Source of the DNA: Ectopseudomonas chengduensis
GTDB lineage: Bacteria; Pseudomonadota; Gammaproteobacteria; Pseudomonadales; Pseudomonadaceae
Direction of reading: 5' to 3'
Assembly: GCF_015712065.1 (NCBI RefSeq)
Contig: NZ_JACFYZ010000005.1
Location: forward strand, 186,001-250,000
DNA length: 64,000 bases
The notes under the pieces are model-generated. The model saw only the letters and a list, made by a program, of their open reading frames with translations. It did not search any database and was not told the DNA's origin. The translations under genes were made by a program, and so were the position numbers. Shown here one piece after another: positions 17,845 through 26,581 of the stretch (position 1 is its first letter; the number at the start of each line of letters is the position of its first letter).

Positions 17845-18699
17845 TCAGGCGGCAATACAGCCCTTGAGCTTGTTCATCGCGTTCTTCTCGAGCTGACGAA
17901 TACGCTCGGCCGACACATTGTACTTGGCGGCCAGATCATGCAGCGTCGCCTTCTCCTCGGCCAGCCAGCGCTGGTAGAGGATGTCGCGGCTGCGCTCGTC
18001 CAGGCTTTCCAGCGCTTCGTGCAGGTTGCTACTGGAACTGTCGCTCCAGTCAGCATCTTCGAGCTGGCGGGCCGGGTCGTAACGATGGTCTTCCAGATAA
18101 TGCGCGGGCGACTGGAAGGCGCTGTCGTCATCGGCATCGGCGGCCGGGTCGAAGGCCATGTCCTGGCCGGTCAGGCGACTTTCCATCTCGCGCACTTCGT
18201 GCGGCTCGACGCCCAGGCTTGCGGCCACGGCGGTGACTTCATCGTTGTTCAGCCAGGCCAGACGCTTCTTCTGGCTGCGCAGGTTGAAGAACAGTTTGCG
18301 CTGCGCCTTGGTGGTGGCCACTTTGACGATGCGCCAGTTCTTCAGGATGAACTCGTGGATCTCGGCACGGATCCAGTGCACGGCGAAAGACACCAGACGC
18401 ACGCCCATTTCCGGGTTGAAGCGCTTGACCGCCTTCATCAGGCCGACGTTGCCTTCCTGGATCAGGTCGGCCTGGGCCAGACCATAACCGGAGTAGCTAC
18501 GGGCGATATGCACCACGAAACGCAGGTGGGCCAACACCATCTGGCGGGCGGCCTCTAGATCCTGCTGGTAAAAGAGATTTTCGGCCAGTTCACGCTCCTG
18601 CTCGGGCGTCAGCAGCGGAATGCTGTTGACCGCATGCACGTACGCTTCCAGGTTGGCGCCTGGAACCAGAGCATGAACAGGTTGCAAGGAAGTGGACAT
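17845..18699 (-). CDS. rpoH: RNA polymerase heat-shock sigma factor RpoH (sigma-32)
   Basis: A 284-residue sigma factor directing heat-shock gene transcription, the same length as its E. coli counterpart. Region 2 contains [19 protein letters not shown], the RpoH box reads [15 protein letters not shown], and the C-terminal helix-turn-helix is [22 protein letters not shown] 18699 has GGAGG 6 bp upstream; longer in-frame extensions run through the promoter. An AlgU-type promoter and a small hairpin around the ribosome binding site are visible upstream. It lies downstream of ftsYEX but has its own promoter and terminator. Confidence 0.98.
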   Translation of the reverse strand: MSTSLQPVHALVPGANLEAYVHAVNSIPLLTPEQERELAENLFYQQDLEAARQMVLAHLRFVVHIARSYSGYGLAQADLIQEGNVGLMKAVKRFNPEMGVRLVSFAVHWIRAEIHEFILKNWRIVKVATTKAQRKLFFNLRSQKKRLAWLNNDEVTAVAASLGVEPHEVREMESRLTGQDMAFDPAADADDDSAFQSPAHYLEDHRYDPARQLEDADWSDSSSSNLHEALESLDERSRDILYQRWLAEEKATLHDLAAKYNVSAERIRQLEKNAMNKLKGCIAA

Positions 18700-18701
18700 T
18701 C

Positions 18702-18715
18702 GAATCCTCCGATTC
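18702..18715 (-). promoter_or_regulatory. Hairpin with rpoH Shine-Dalgarno in its loop
   Basis: On the minus strand GAATC-GGAG-GATTC forms a perfect 5 bp stem whose loop is the core of the ribosome binding site. Three bases separate the stem from the ATG. It could tune translation with temperature, but a 5 bp stem may be too weak; this is inference. Confidence 0.35.
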
Positions 18716-18745
18716 ACGAAACTCGTGCAGTGTAGCACTGCGCTA

Positions 18746-18773
18746 TCTGATGCAGGGCCTGTGGATAAGTTCC
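18746..18773 (-). promoter_or_regulatory. AlgU/RpoE-type promoter of rpoH
   Basis: On the minus strand GGAACTT (18767-18773) and TCAGA (18746-18750) are spaced by 16 bp, an excellent match to the GAACTT-N16-TCtgA extracytoplasmic sigma consensus. AlgU-dependent transcription of rpoH is established in P. aeruginosa, which supports the call. It places the heat-shock sigma factor under envelope-stress control. Confidence 0.75.
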
Positions 18774-18842
18774 CTGAGAGATAGTCAATATCAACCAAAA
18801 CAATGACTTGTCAGCTTGCGTTCAGCCTTGCCGAACAACGCC

Positions 18843-19859
18843 CTAACGGGGTGCAAGTTCGTTCAGATGACGCGCCACTGCCAGCCAGGCGCCAATATAG
18901 CCCAACAGCACGGCGCCAAGCAGCAGCGAAAAACCGTCGGAAGAAGGTACGCCACCCAGCGCGAAATCGCTACCGTAAAGTCCGGCCAAACGTACTACAG
19001 CATCGTTCAGCCAATCCAGCCCGAAGGCCAGCAGCAACCAGGCGAAGATGCCTGCGCCAAAACCGTACAACGCGCCCATATAAAGGAAGGGACGGCGCAC
19101 GTAGCCATCGGTGCCGCCCACCAGCTTGATCACCTCGATCTCGGCGCGGCGATTCTCGATGTGCAGGCGGATGGTATTACCTATCACCAGCAGTAGCGCC
19201 AGGATCAGCAGCAGGCTGAGGCCGAAGACGAAACGATCACCCAGTTTGAGGATGGCGGTCAGGCGCTCGACCCAGACCAGATCGAGCTGTGCCTGCTCCA
19301 CCTTGGGCAGCTCCGCCAGGCGCTGGCGTAGAGCTTCGAGCTTGGCCTTGTCGACTTCCTTCGGCGTTACCAGGACCACGCCAGGTAGCGGGTTTTCCGG
19401 CAGTTCCTTGAGCGCCTGACCCAGGCCGGACAGCTGCTGGAACTCTTCCAGTGCCTGTTCGCGACTGATCCACTCGGCATCGGAGACGTCATCCATCGCT
19501 GCGATCTGCTCGCGCAGGGCTTGGCCATCACGCTCGCCGGCGGACATGTCGAGGAACAAGGAAATCTGCGCCGCACGCTGCCAGGAACCGCCGAGCTTCT
19601 CGACGTTGTCCAGCAGCAGCGACAGGCCCATGGGCAGGCTCAACGCCACGGCCATCACCAGGCAGGTGAAGAAGCTGCCGATGGGCTGGCGCGCCAGGCG
19701 GCGCAGGCTGTCGACCAGGCTGGCGCGATGGCTTTCCAGCCAGGCATGGAACAGCGTGCGGAAATCCGGTTCGTCCGCCGGGCCGTCGACCACCTTGTTG
19801 CGCGGCGCCGCGCCGACCCGCTCGGCTGGTTGCGGCGTGGGCATCTTCGATGCGCTCAT
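18843..19859 (-). CDS. ftsX: Cell division protein FtsX
   Basis: A 338-residue ABC-type permease that with FtsE couples the divisome to peptidoglycan hydrolase activation. A cytoplasmic N-terminus of about 55 residues precedes the first transmembrane helix (FTCLVMAVALSLPMGLSLLL); an extracellular domain of about 120 residues (ISLFLDMSAGERDGQALR onward) separates it from three C-terminal helices with the FtsX motif EVIKLVGGTDGYVRRPF. Its ATG overlaps the ftsE stop by one base (TGATG). Last gene of ftsY-ftsE-ftsX. Confidence 0.96.
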   Translation of the reverse strand: MSASKMPTPQPAERVGAAPRNKVVDGPADEPDFRTLFHAWLESHRASLVDSLRRLARQPIGSFFTCLVMAVALSLPMGLSLLLDNVEKLGGSWQRAAQISLFLDMSAGERDGQALREQIAAMDDVSDAEWISREQALEEFQQLSGLGQALKELPENPLPGVVLVTPKEVDKAKLEALRQRLAELPKVEQAQLDLVWVERLTAILKLGDRFVFGLSLLLILALLLVIGNTIRLHIENRRAEIEVIKLVGGTDGYVRRPFLYMGALYGFGAGIFAWLLLAFGLDWLNDAVVRLAGLYGSDFALGGVPSSDGFSLLLGAVLLGYIGAWLAVARHLNELAPR

Positions 19860-20527
19860 CAGGCAGCCTCCCCATCACCGATCAGGCGACCGCGTTGCAG
19901 GGTGAGCATGCGCTGGCGCATGCGCGCGATCAGCGCCAGGTCGTGGCTGGCGATCAGCACCGTGGTGCCCAGCTGGTTGATGTCTTCGAACACCCCCATG
20001 ATCTCGGCGGCCAGGCGCGGGTCGAGGTTACCGGTGGGCTCGTCCGCCAGCAGCAAGGCCGGCCGGTGAACGATGGCGCGGGCGATGCCGACGCGCTGTT
20101 GCTGACCGGTGGACAGATCACCCGGCGACTGCGCCGCCTTGTCGCTGAGGCTGACGCGCTCCAGTGCGGCACCGACGCGTTTGCCGATTTCCGGCTTGGA
20201 CAGGCCGAGAATCTGCAGCGGCAGCGCGACGTTGTCGTACACGGTGCGGTCGAACAGCAACTGGTGGTTCTGGAACACCACACCGATCTGCCGGCGCAGG
20301 AAGGGAATCTGCGCATTGGTGATGGTCGACAGGTCCTGCCCGGCCAGCAGCAATTTGCCGCTGGTGGGCCGCTCCATCGCCAGCAGCAGACGCAGCAGTG
20401 TGCTCTTGCCGGCGCCGGAGTGACCGGTGACAAAGAGGAATTCGCCGGGGCGAACGCGGAAACTCAGTTCGTGCAGCCCGACATGGCCATTGGGGTAACG
20501 CTTGGCGACCTGCTCGAATCGGATCAT
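19859..20527 (-). CDS. ftsE: Cell division ATP-binding protein FtsE
   Basis: A 222-residue ABC ATPase driving FtsX. Walker A is GHSGAGKSTLLRLL, the signature is LSTGQQQRVGIARA, Walker B is LLLADEPTGNLD, and the switch His is in LIASHDLALI. The signature has LSTGQ rather than the usual LSGGQ, a conservative change. The start overlaps the ftsY stop by four bases (ATGA), showing tight coupling. Confidence 0.97.
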   Translation of the reverse strand: MIRFEQVAKRYPNGHVGLHELSFRVRPGEFLFVTGHSGAGKSTLLRLLLAMERPTSGKLLLAGQDLSTITNAQIPFLRRQIGVVFQNHQLLFDRTVYDNVALPLQILGLSKPEIGKRVGAALERVSLSDKAAQSPGDLSTGQQQRVGIARAIVHRPALLLADEPTGNLDPRLAAEIMGVFEDINQLGTTVLIASHDLALIARMRQRMLTLQRGRLIGDGEAA

Positions 20528-21837
20528 CCGCGCTCACGCTCCTCGAAGAGTGCCTGGACGAAGGCCTGCGCCTGGAACGGGCGCAGGTCATCGATACCCT
20601 CACCCACGCCGATATAGCGAATCGGCAGGCCGAACTGCTTGGCCAGGGCGAAGATGACGCCGCCCTTGGCGGTGCCGTCGAGTTTGGTCAGTGCCAGACC
20701 GGTGAGGTTCACGGTCTGGTTGAACTGTTTGGCCTGGTTGATGGCGTTCTGGCCGGTGCCAGCATCGAGGACCAGCAGCACTTCATGCGGCGCTGTTTCG
20801 TCCAGCTTGCCGATCACCCGACGGACCTTCTTCAACTCTTCCATCAGGTTGTCTTTGGTGTGCAGGCGCCCGGCGGTGTCGGCGATCAGCACGTCGATGC
20901 CACGCGACTTGGCGGCCTGCACCGCATCGAAGATCACCGAGGCCGAATCGGCACCGGTGTGCTGAGCGATGACCGCGATGTTGTTGCGCTCACCCCAGAC
21001 CTGCAGCTGCTCCACCGCAGCGGCGCGGAAGGTGTCGCCCGCGGCGAGCATGACCTTCTTGCCTTCGAGCTGCAGCTTCTTGGCCAGCTTGCCGATGGTG
21101 GTGGTCTTGCCCACGCCATTCACGCCTACGACGAGAATCACGTAAGGCTGCTTGGTGGTGTCGATGACCAGCGGCTGCTCGACCGGCTTGAGCAGGCTGA
21201 CCAATTCTTCCTGCAGTGCCTTGTACAGGGCGCCGCTGTCGGCGAGTTCCTTGCGCGCCACACGCTTGGTCAGGTTGCTGATGATCGCGGTGGTCGCCTC
21301 GACGCCAACGTCGGCGGTCAGCAGGCGGGTTTCCAGGTCGTCGAGCAGGTCATCGTCGATGGCCTTCTTGCCGAGGAACAGGCTGGCCATGCCCTCGCCG
21401 AGGCTGGCGCTGGTCTTGGACAGGCCCTGTTTGAGGCGGGCGAAGAAGCTCGGCTTTTCCTGAGTGGCTGGCGCCGCGACGAGAGCTGGCGCAACCACGA
21501 CGGGTGCGGCCTCGACAACAGGCTCGGACACGACCGGCGGTTCAATAACGACAGGGGCGGCTGCGGGTTCGGCGGCCTGCAGTTCAGGCTGCGGTGCTGG
21601 AGCGGACGCGACCTCAGCCACTTCAGGCTCGGCTACCGGCGCGGGCTCAGGCGTCGGCGGCTCGACAGGCACCTGGGTAACAGGTTGCTCGATGGGCGCG
21701 GATTGAGTCGACTCGACAGCGGTTTCTGCGGGTTTCTTGCGCCACCAACTGAACAGGGATTTCTTCTCTTCACTCATAGGCTGAGCCTGAGTATCGGCCT
21801 CAGCCGGTGGATTCTTGTCGTCTTTGGAACCAAACAT
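20524..21837 (-). CDS. ftsY: Signal recognition particle receptor FtsY
   Basis: A 437-residue SRP GTPase that docks ribosome-SRP complexes at the inner membrane. Residues 1 to about 130 form a long acidic, Pro/Ala/Glu-rich A domain; the N domain follows (FFARLKQGLSKTSASLGEG) and the G domain has GVNGVGKTTTIGKLA, DTAGRLHTKDNLMEEL and the GTP-specificity TKLDGTAKGG. The N-terminus is MFGSKDDKNPPA from ATG 21837. First gene of the ftsYEX operon. Confidence 0.97.
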   Translation of the reverse strand: MFGSKDDKNPPAEADTQAQPMSEEKKSLFSWWRKKPAETAVESTQSAPIEQPVTQVPVEPPTPEPAPVAEPEVAEVASAPAPQPELQAAEPAAAPVVIEPPVVSEPVVEAAPVVVAPALVAAPATQEKPSFFARLKQGLSKTSASLGEGMASLFLGKKAIDDDLLDDLETRLLTADVGVEATTAIISNLTKRVARKELADSGALYKALQEELVSLLKPVEQPLVIDTTKQPYVILVVGVNGVGKTTTIGKLAKKLQLEGKKVMLAAGDTFRAAAVEQLQVWGERNNIAVIAQHTGADSASVIFDAVQAAKSRGIDVLIADTAGRLHTKDNLMEELKKVRRVIGKLDETAPHEVLLVLDAGTGQNAINQAKQFNQTVNLTGLALTKLDGTAKGGVIFALAKQFGLPIRYIGVGEGIDDLRPFQAQAFVQALFEERERG

Positions 21838-22175
21838 GGGTCTTCTCAAAGGGGCGAGCAGTCATCGCAGGCAGTCGGTGCCGCGTGCCGCATCCAGAAA
21901 AATTCGCTTGCCAGGCATGTCCCGGGGCAACCGCCCGCACGGGCACATCAAAGGGCTTGCGATGTACGAAACAGCCCGAGACTTTACCACTTTAGAGCGC
22001 TACCGCGCAGCGTTGCAGCCTGCCAGTTTCCTGCCGCTGATCAGGCGCCTGCGGTAATCGCCACCGCCAGCGTGAGACCCGACAGTAGTGCGCCCAAAAC
22101 CTATACAAAAGCTGTACAAGCTGATACACAGTTGTCGAACATCTTCCTCAGTTCATCCTTTGCGGGGTCGCAAGC
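21838..22175. other. 338 bp gap between ftsY and the BLUF gene
   Basis: The gap is divergent and must hold the ftsY promoter on the minus strand and the BLUF gene promoter on the plus strand. I found no credible coding sequence; short open frames present lack homology. Its notable content is the direct-repeat cluster at 22102-22128. Confidence 0.5.
22102..22128 (+). promoter_or_regulatory. Triple TRTACA-like direct repeat upstream of BLUF gene
   Basis: TATACA (22102-22107), TGTACA (22113-22118) and GATACA (22123-22128) lie in the same direction at 11 and 10 bp steps, one helical turn apart. This phasing is typical of a regulator operator. TGTACA-like boxes are reported for LitR/CarH-type light-responsive MerR regulators, which would fit the photoreceptor gene 48 bp downstream; that link is inference. 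Confidence 0.45.
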
Positions 22176-22610
22176 ATGCTTGTCCGCCTTACCTATGCCA
22201 GCCGCGCCAGCCATGGCATGTCTTCACAATTGATCCGCGATATTCTCGAAAGCTCGCAACGCAACAATCCGACACGCGGCCTCACTGGCATCCTGTGCTG
22301 TAACGCCGACACCTTTGTTCAAGCACTGGAAGGACCGCGAACGGCCATCAACGCGTTGTACAACCGTTTGGCAGAGGATAACCGCCACAAGGACCTGACG
22401 ATTCTCGACTACGAAGAGATCCACGTCCGCCGCTACGCCAGCTGGAGCATGGGCTGGGCCGGCGCCAAGCAGGCCAACCGAGAACTTTTTCTGAAATACT
22501 CCTGCAGCGACCGCCTGGACCCTTTCGGCATGAGCGCCGAACAGGTCAATGGCTTGCTACTGGAACTGTCAGCAAGCGTGAGCACTATCAGCCCCCCGAT
22601 TATCGACTGA
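22176..22610 (+). CDS. BLUF-domain blue-light sensor
   Basis: A 144-residue single-domain flavin photoreceptor. The flavin-binding residues expected for BLUF are present: Tyr7 in LTYAS, Asn31 in NNPTRGLTG, and Gln49 in FVQALEG; the WSMGWAG segment near residues 89-95 supplies the Trp and Met of the fifth strand. The C-terminal 40 residues form the short capping helices; no GGDEF, EAL or other output domain is fused, so it must signal through a partner protein. It stands alone, divergent from ftsYEX, with a repeat-type operator upstream. Confidence 0.92.
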   Translation: MLVRLTYASRASHGMSSQLIRDILESSQRNNPTRGLTGILCCNADTFVQALEGPRTAINALYNRLAEDNRHKDLTILDYEEIHVRRYASWSMGWAGAKQANRELFLKYSCSDRLDPFGMSAEQVNGLLLELSASVSTISPPIID

Positions 22611-22755
22611 ATCCAATTCGCTGCGACGCAGAACCTAATCGCTTGCGCCGATGTCCCAACGGCGGGCGGTGCCTCGTAGTATGGATGGGGTATCCTGACG
22701 CCCTCTTGTCAACGGCGGTTCGACCGCCTCGACCATCCAACAGGACGACACCTGA

Positions 22756-24123
22756 ATGATTGTCTCTGCACGCCGCGCCCTCGGTTTGATCATGGGGGTG
22801 CTCTGCCTGCCGCTGGCGGCGTTCGCCGCCGCGCCACAGCCAACCCATGAATTTACCCTCGATAACGGCCTCAAGGTCATAATCCGCGAGGACCATCGCG
22901 CCCCCGTGGTGGTCTCGCAGATCTGGTACAAGGTCGGCTCCAGCTATGAGACGCCCGGTTCCACCGGCCTGTCCCACGCGCTGGAGCACATGATGTTCAA
23001 GGGCAGCGGCAAGTTCGGCCCCGGCGAAGCCTCGCGCATCCTGCGCGAACTGGGCGCCGAGGAGAACGCCTTCACCAGCGACGACTACACCGCCTACTAT
23101 CAGGTACTGGCCAGTGACCGCCTGGGCGTGGCGCTGGAGCTGGAAGCCGACCGCCTGGCCAGTCTGAAGCTGCCAGCAGACGAGTTCGCCAAGGAAATCG
23201 AGGTGATCAAGGAAGAGCGCCGTCTGCGTACCGACGACCGCCCGTCTTCGCTGGCTTACGAGCGCTTCAAGGCCATGGCCTATCCAGCCAGCGGCTACAG
23301 CATCCCCACCATCGGCTGGATGGCCGACCTCGACCGCATGCACATCGACGAACTGCGTGCCTGGCACCAGAAATGGTACGCACCGAACAATGCCACCCTG
23401 GTGGTGGTCGGTGACGTGACCGTGGATGAGGTCAGGAGCCAGGTGCAGCGCTACTTCGGCGACATTCCGCGCGGTGAAGTGCCGACCGCCAAACTGCCGC
23501 TGGAACTGGCCGCGCCGGGCGAACGCCGCACCACGCTGTACCTCAAGACGCAGTTGCCGAGCCTGATCATGGGCTTCAACGTACCGGGTCTGGCCACCGC
23601 CGAAACGCCGCGCCAGGTCTATGCCCTGCGCCTGGCCGCCGCCCTGCTCGACGGCGGCTACAGCGCACGCCTGTCCACCCGCCTGGAACGCGGCGAAGAA
23701 CTCGTCTCCGGCGCCAGCGCCTGGTACAACGCCTTCACCCGTGGCGACAGCCTATTCATTCTCTCTGCTACGCCCAACGTGCAAAAAGGCAAGACCCTGG
23801 AGCAGGCCGAAGCCGGCCTGTGGCGCGAACTGGAAGAACTGAAGAAAGCCCCGCCGTCCGCCACCGAACTGGCCCGCGTACGCGCCCAGGTTATCGCTGG
23901 CCTGGTGTTCGAGCGCGACTCGATCACCAGCCAGGCCACCAGCATCGGCCAACTGGAAACCGTCGGCCTGTCCTGGCAACTGACCGATCAGGAGCTGGCC
24001 GAGCTGGAGGCCGTCACCCCGGCCGACATCCAGCAGGCTGCCCGTACTTTCTTCGTCCGCGACCGCCTGAGCGTCGCCCACGTACTGCCCGAAGAGTCCC
24101 GTAATGAGGAGTCCCGCCCATGA
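22756..24123 (+). CDS. M16 family zinc peptidase, exported
   Basis: A 455-residue periplasmic insulinase-like protease. It has a signal peptide (LIMGVLCLPLAAFAAA) and the active-site HxxEH motif as H74-A-L-E77-H78, with the third zinc ligand Glu in IKEERR about 76 residues later (E153 or E154). Two M16 half-domains are present. It overlaps the next gene (ATGA), which encodes a partner lacking the zinc motif; such pairs usually form one heterodimeric protease. Confidence 0.92.
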   Translation: MIVSARRALGLIMGVLCLPLAAFAAAPQPTHEFTLDNGLKVIIREDHRAPVVVSQIWYKVGSSYETPGSTGLSHALEHMMFKGSGKFGPGEASRILRELGAEENAFTSDDYTAYYQVLASDRLGVALELEADRLASLKLPADEFAKEIEVIKEERRLRTDDRPSSLAYERFKAMAYPASGYSIPTIGWMADLDRMHIDELRAWHQKWYAPNNATLVVVGDVTVDEVRSQVQRYFGDIPRGEVPTAKLPLELAAPGERRTTLYLKTQLPSLIMGFNVPGLATAETPRQVYALRLAAALLDGGYSARLSTRLERGEELVSGASAWYNAFTRGDSLFILSATPNVQKGKTLEQAEAGLWRELEELKKAPPSATELARVRAQVIAGLVFERDSITSQATSIGQLETVGLSWQLTDQELAELEAVTPADIQQAARTFFVRDRLSVAHVLPEESRNEESRP

Positions 24124-25580
24124 AGACTGAGCAACGCCGCCTGGGCCTGCTCGGCCTGATCCTGTCCAGCGCCCTGGCTCTGGGCGCCTGCGCCAACCTG
24201 TCCGACAGCACCGTGACTGGCGATGCCGCCAAGCTGCAGTCGCTGGCTGCACTCGACGGCAAGGCGCCAACCCGCCGCACCCTGGACATCCAGACCTGGC
24301 AGACTGCGCAAGGCGCCAAGGTGCTGTTCGTCGAAGCGCATGAGCTGCCGATGTTCGACCTGCGTCTGACCTTCGCCGCCGGCAGCAGCCATGACGGCGG
24401 CGTACCAGGCCTGGCCACCCTGACCAACGCCATGCTCAACGAAGGCGTACCGGGCAAGGACGTCGGCGCCATCGCCGCCGGCTTCGAGGGACTCGGTGCC
24501 GAGTTCGGCAACGGCGCCTACCGCGACATGGCCGTGGCCAGCCTGCGCAGCCTGAGCGCGCAGGAGCAGCGTGAGCCGGCACTGGCACTGTTCGCCGAGG
24601 TACTGGGCAAGCCCACCTTCCCCGCCGACTCGCTGGCACGGATCAAGAACCAGTTGCTGGCCGGCTTCGAGTTCCAGAAACAGAACCCGGGCAAGCTGGC
24701 CAGCCTCGAATTGTTCGAGCGCCTGTACGGTCAGCACCCCTACGCTCACCCAAGCGACGGCACGGCGCAGTCGATTCCGGCCATCACCCGCCAGCAGTTG
24801 CAGGCTTTCCATGCCCGCGCCTATGCCGCCGGCAATGCGGTGATCGCGCTGGTTGGCGATCTGTCGCGCAGCGAAGCCGAGGCCATCGCCAATCAGGTAT
24901 CCGCCGCCCTGCCGCCAGGCCCGGCCCTGGCGAAGATCGCCCAGCCGCAAGCGCCCAAGCCGGGCATCAGCCATATCGAGTATCCGTCCAACCAGACCCA
25001 CCTGATGATCGCTCAGCTCGGCATCGACCGCCGCGACCCGGATTATGCCGCGCTGTACCTGGGCAACCAGATCTTCGGCGGCGGCGGTTTCGGCACCCGC
25101 CTGATGAGCGAAGTGCGCGAGAAGCGCGGCCTGACCTATGGCGTCTACTCCGGATTCAGCGCCATGCAGGCGCGCGGCCCGTTCATGATCAACCTGCAGA
25201 CCCGAGCGGACTTGAGCGAAGGCACCCTGGCGCTGGTCAAGCAACTGCTCGCCGACTACCTGCGTGACGGCCCCACCCAGCAGGAACTGGATAATGCCAA
25301 GCGTGAGCTGGCCGGCAGCTTCCCGCTGTCCACCGCGAGCAATGCCGCCATCGTCGGCCAGTTGGCGTCGATGGGCTTCTACGACCTGCCGCTGAGTTAT
25401 CTGGACGACTTCATGCGTGACGTGCAAAGCCTGAGCACCGAGCAGGTCAAGGCGGCGATGGCCAAACACCTCGACCCCGAGGCGCTGGTGGTGGTCACCG
25501 CCGGCCCGACGGTGCCGCAAAAAGAGCTGCCGCCGCCCACCGACCGCCCGGCCGAACTGCCCAGCGCGGTGCCGCACTGA
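24120..25580 (+). CDS. M16 family protein without zinc site, lipoprotein
   Basis: A 486-residue M16-fold protein with a lipoprotein signal; the lipobox is LGAC with Cys24, so it is probably membrane-anchored in the envelope. At the position of HxxEH it has GLATLTNAMLNEG, so it cannot bind zinc in the usual way. It keeps the substrate-binding Arg/Tyr segment REKRGLTYGVYSGF near the C-terminus, as expected for the non-catalytic subunit of an M16 pair. It is coupled to the peptidase by ATGA and to rsmD by TGATG. Confidence 0.9.
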   Translation: MKTEQRRLGLLGLILSSALALGACANLSDSTVTGDAAKLQSLAALDGKAPTRRTLDIQTWQTAQGAKVLFVEAHELPMFDLRLTFAAGSSHDGGVPGLATLTNAMLNEGVPGKDVGAIAAGFEGLGAEFGNGAYRDMAVASLRSLSAQEQREPALALFAEVLGKPTFPADSLARIKNQLLAGFEFQKQNPGKLASLELFERLYGQHPYAHPSDGTAQSIPAITRQQLQAFHARAYAAGNAVIALVGDLSRSEAEAIANQVSAALPPGPALAKIAQPQAPKPGISHIEYPSNQTHLMIAQLGIDRRDPDYAALYLGNQIFGGGGFGTRLMSEVREKRGLTYGVYSGFSAMQARGPFMINLQTRADLSEGTLALVKQLLADYLRDGPTQQELDNAKRELAGSFPLSTASNAAIVGQLASMGFYDLPLSYLDDFMRDVQSLSTEQVKAAMAKHLDPEALVVVTAGPTVPQKELPPPTDRPAELPSAVPH

Positions 25581-26179
25581 TGCGTGGTCGCACACAGCCC
25601 AAACCGGCCGCCAAGGCTCACGGCGGCCAGGGTCAATTGCGCATCATCGGCGGGCAGTGGCGTTCGCGGCGCTTTGCCTTCCCCGACGGTCCGGGCCTGC
25701 GCCCGACACCGGATCGCGTGCGAGAGACGCTGTTCAACTGGCTGGCGCCCTATGTCGAGGGTGCCCATGTGCTCGACCCCTTCGCCGGCAGTGGCGCGCT
25801 GCTGCTCGAAGCGCTGTCGCGTGGTGCTGCCAGCGGTCTGGCCTGCGACCTCAACCCGGCCTCGGTGAGCGCCTTGCGCGGCCACCTGGCGACGCTGCAA
25901 TGCAGCACGGGCGAGATTCATCTGGGCGATGCCCTGCAACTGCTGGCGCGTCCGGCGCAGCGGCGCTTCGATATCGTTCTGCTCGACCCGCCGTTCCACA
26001 AGGATCTGCTGCAGGACGCCTGCAACCTGCTGGAAGCCCAGGGCTGGCTGGCCGACGACGCCTGGGTCTATACCGAAAGCGAAACCGCGCCCTCAACCCT
26101 CGGCCTGCCCGGCAACTGGCGCCTGCATCGCGAGAAGCACACCGGCCAGGTGCACTACGCGCTGTGGCAACGTGGATGA
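25580..26179 (+). CDS. rsmD: 16S rRNA (guanine-966-N2)-methyltransferase
   Basis: A 199-residue SAM-dependent enzyme that methylates G966 of 16S rRNA in the small subunit. The N-terminal IIGGQWRSRRFAFPDG and RPTPDRVRETLFNWL segments are diagnostic, the SAM site is VLDPFAGSGALLLEALSRGA, and the amino-methylation motif is LLDPPF. Its start overlaps the preceding stop by one base, and its end overlaps the next gene by ATGA. Confidence 0.95.
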   Translation: MRGRTQPKPAAKAHGGQGQLRIIGGQWRSRRFAFPDGPGLRPTPDRVRETLFNWLAPYVEGAHVLDPFAGSGALLLEALSRGAASGLACDLNPASVSALRGHLATLQCSTGEIHLGDALQLLARPAQRRFDIVLLDPPFHKDLLQDACNLLEAQGWLADDAWVYTESETAPSTLGLPGNWRLHREKHTGQVHYALWQRG

Positions 26180-26394
26180 AGGACTTTCTCTACGCCCACC
26201 TGCCCTACCTGCTGCTGATCGCACTGGCGCTGCCGGTTCTGTTCAGCCAGCAGGAAATTGCACTGAACTTGCAGCGCGCGATACCGCACAACCCCAGCAC
26301 AGGCATCACCATCGGCCTAGCCAACCAGCGCATCGCCGCCCTGCTGGTTTTGGCCTGGTGGGCCTGGCGCATAATGCGCAAGCGCCGCCGCTAA
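26176..26394 (+). CDS. Small two-helix membrane protein
   Basis: A 72-residue protein with two hydrophobic segments (HLPYLLLIALALPVLFS and RIAALLVLAWWAWRIM) and a basic C-terminus RKRRR. Its function is unknown. The ATG overlaps the rsmD stop (ATGA), which is the best evidence that it is translated. A homologous small gene follows rsmD in related pseudomonads, from memory. Confidence 0.7.
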   Translation: MKDFLYAHLPYLLLIALALPVLFSQQEIALNLQRAIPHNPSTGITIGLANQRIAALLVLAWWAWRIMRKRRR

Positions 26395-26474
26395 AGGCGT
26401 AGGGCGGATCGGAACGCCGACCGCTCGTAGCGCAGCGAACAGTCCGCCACTCCTTGATGCTGGCAAAAACCTAT

Positions 26475-26546
26475 GGCGTACTGCTTCGCGACGACTGCAT
26501 GGATGCAGGAGGTAGAGCGACGCAGGAAGCCAAAGCCGAGTACGCC
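26475..26546. repeat. Possible intergenic inverted repeat
   Basis: GGCGTACT at 26475-26482 and AGTACGCC at 26539-26546 are perfect 8 bp arms in the 187 bp gap before the hydrolase gene. The interior contains GACTGCATGGATGCAGGAGG, itself partly palindromic. Only one copy occurs here, so its repeat nature is unproven. Confidence 0.35.
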
Positions 26547-26581
26547 CCCAGAATAAGCTCCAGGCAACGACCGACCACCCG

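Noticed and set aside
18700..18798. A 33-residue N-terminal extension of RpoH
   Set aside because: It would run through the AlgU promoter and hairpin; the start at 18699 gives the standard 284-residue length.
23988..25595. A 535-codon minus-strand open frame opposite the second M16 gene
   Set aside because: No recognisable domain, and it is an antisense shadow of a gene with clear M16 homology and coupling to both neighbours.
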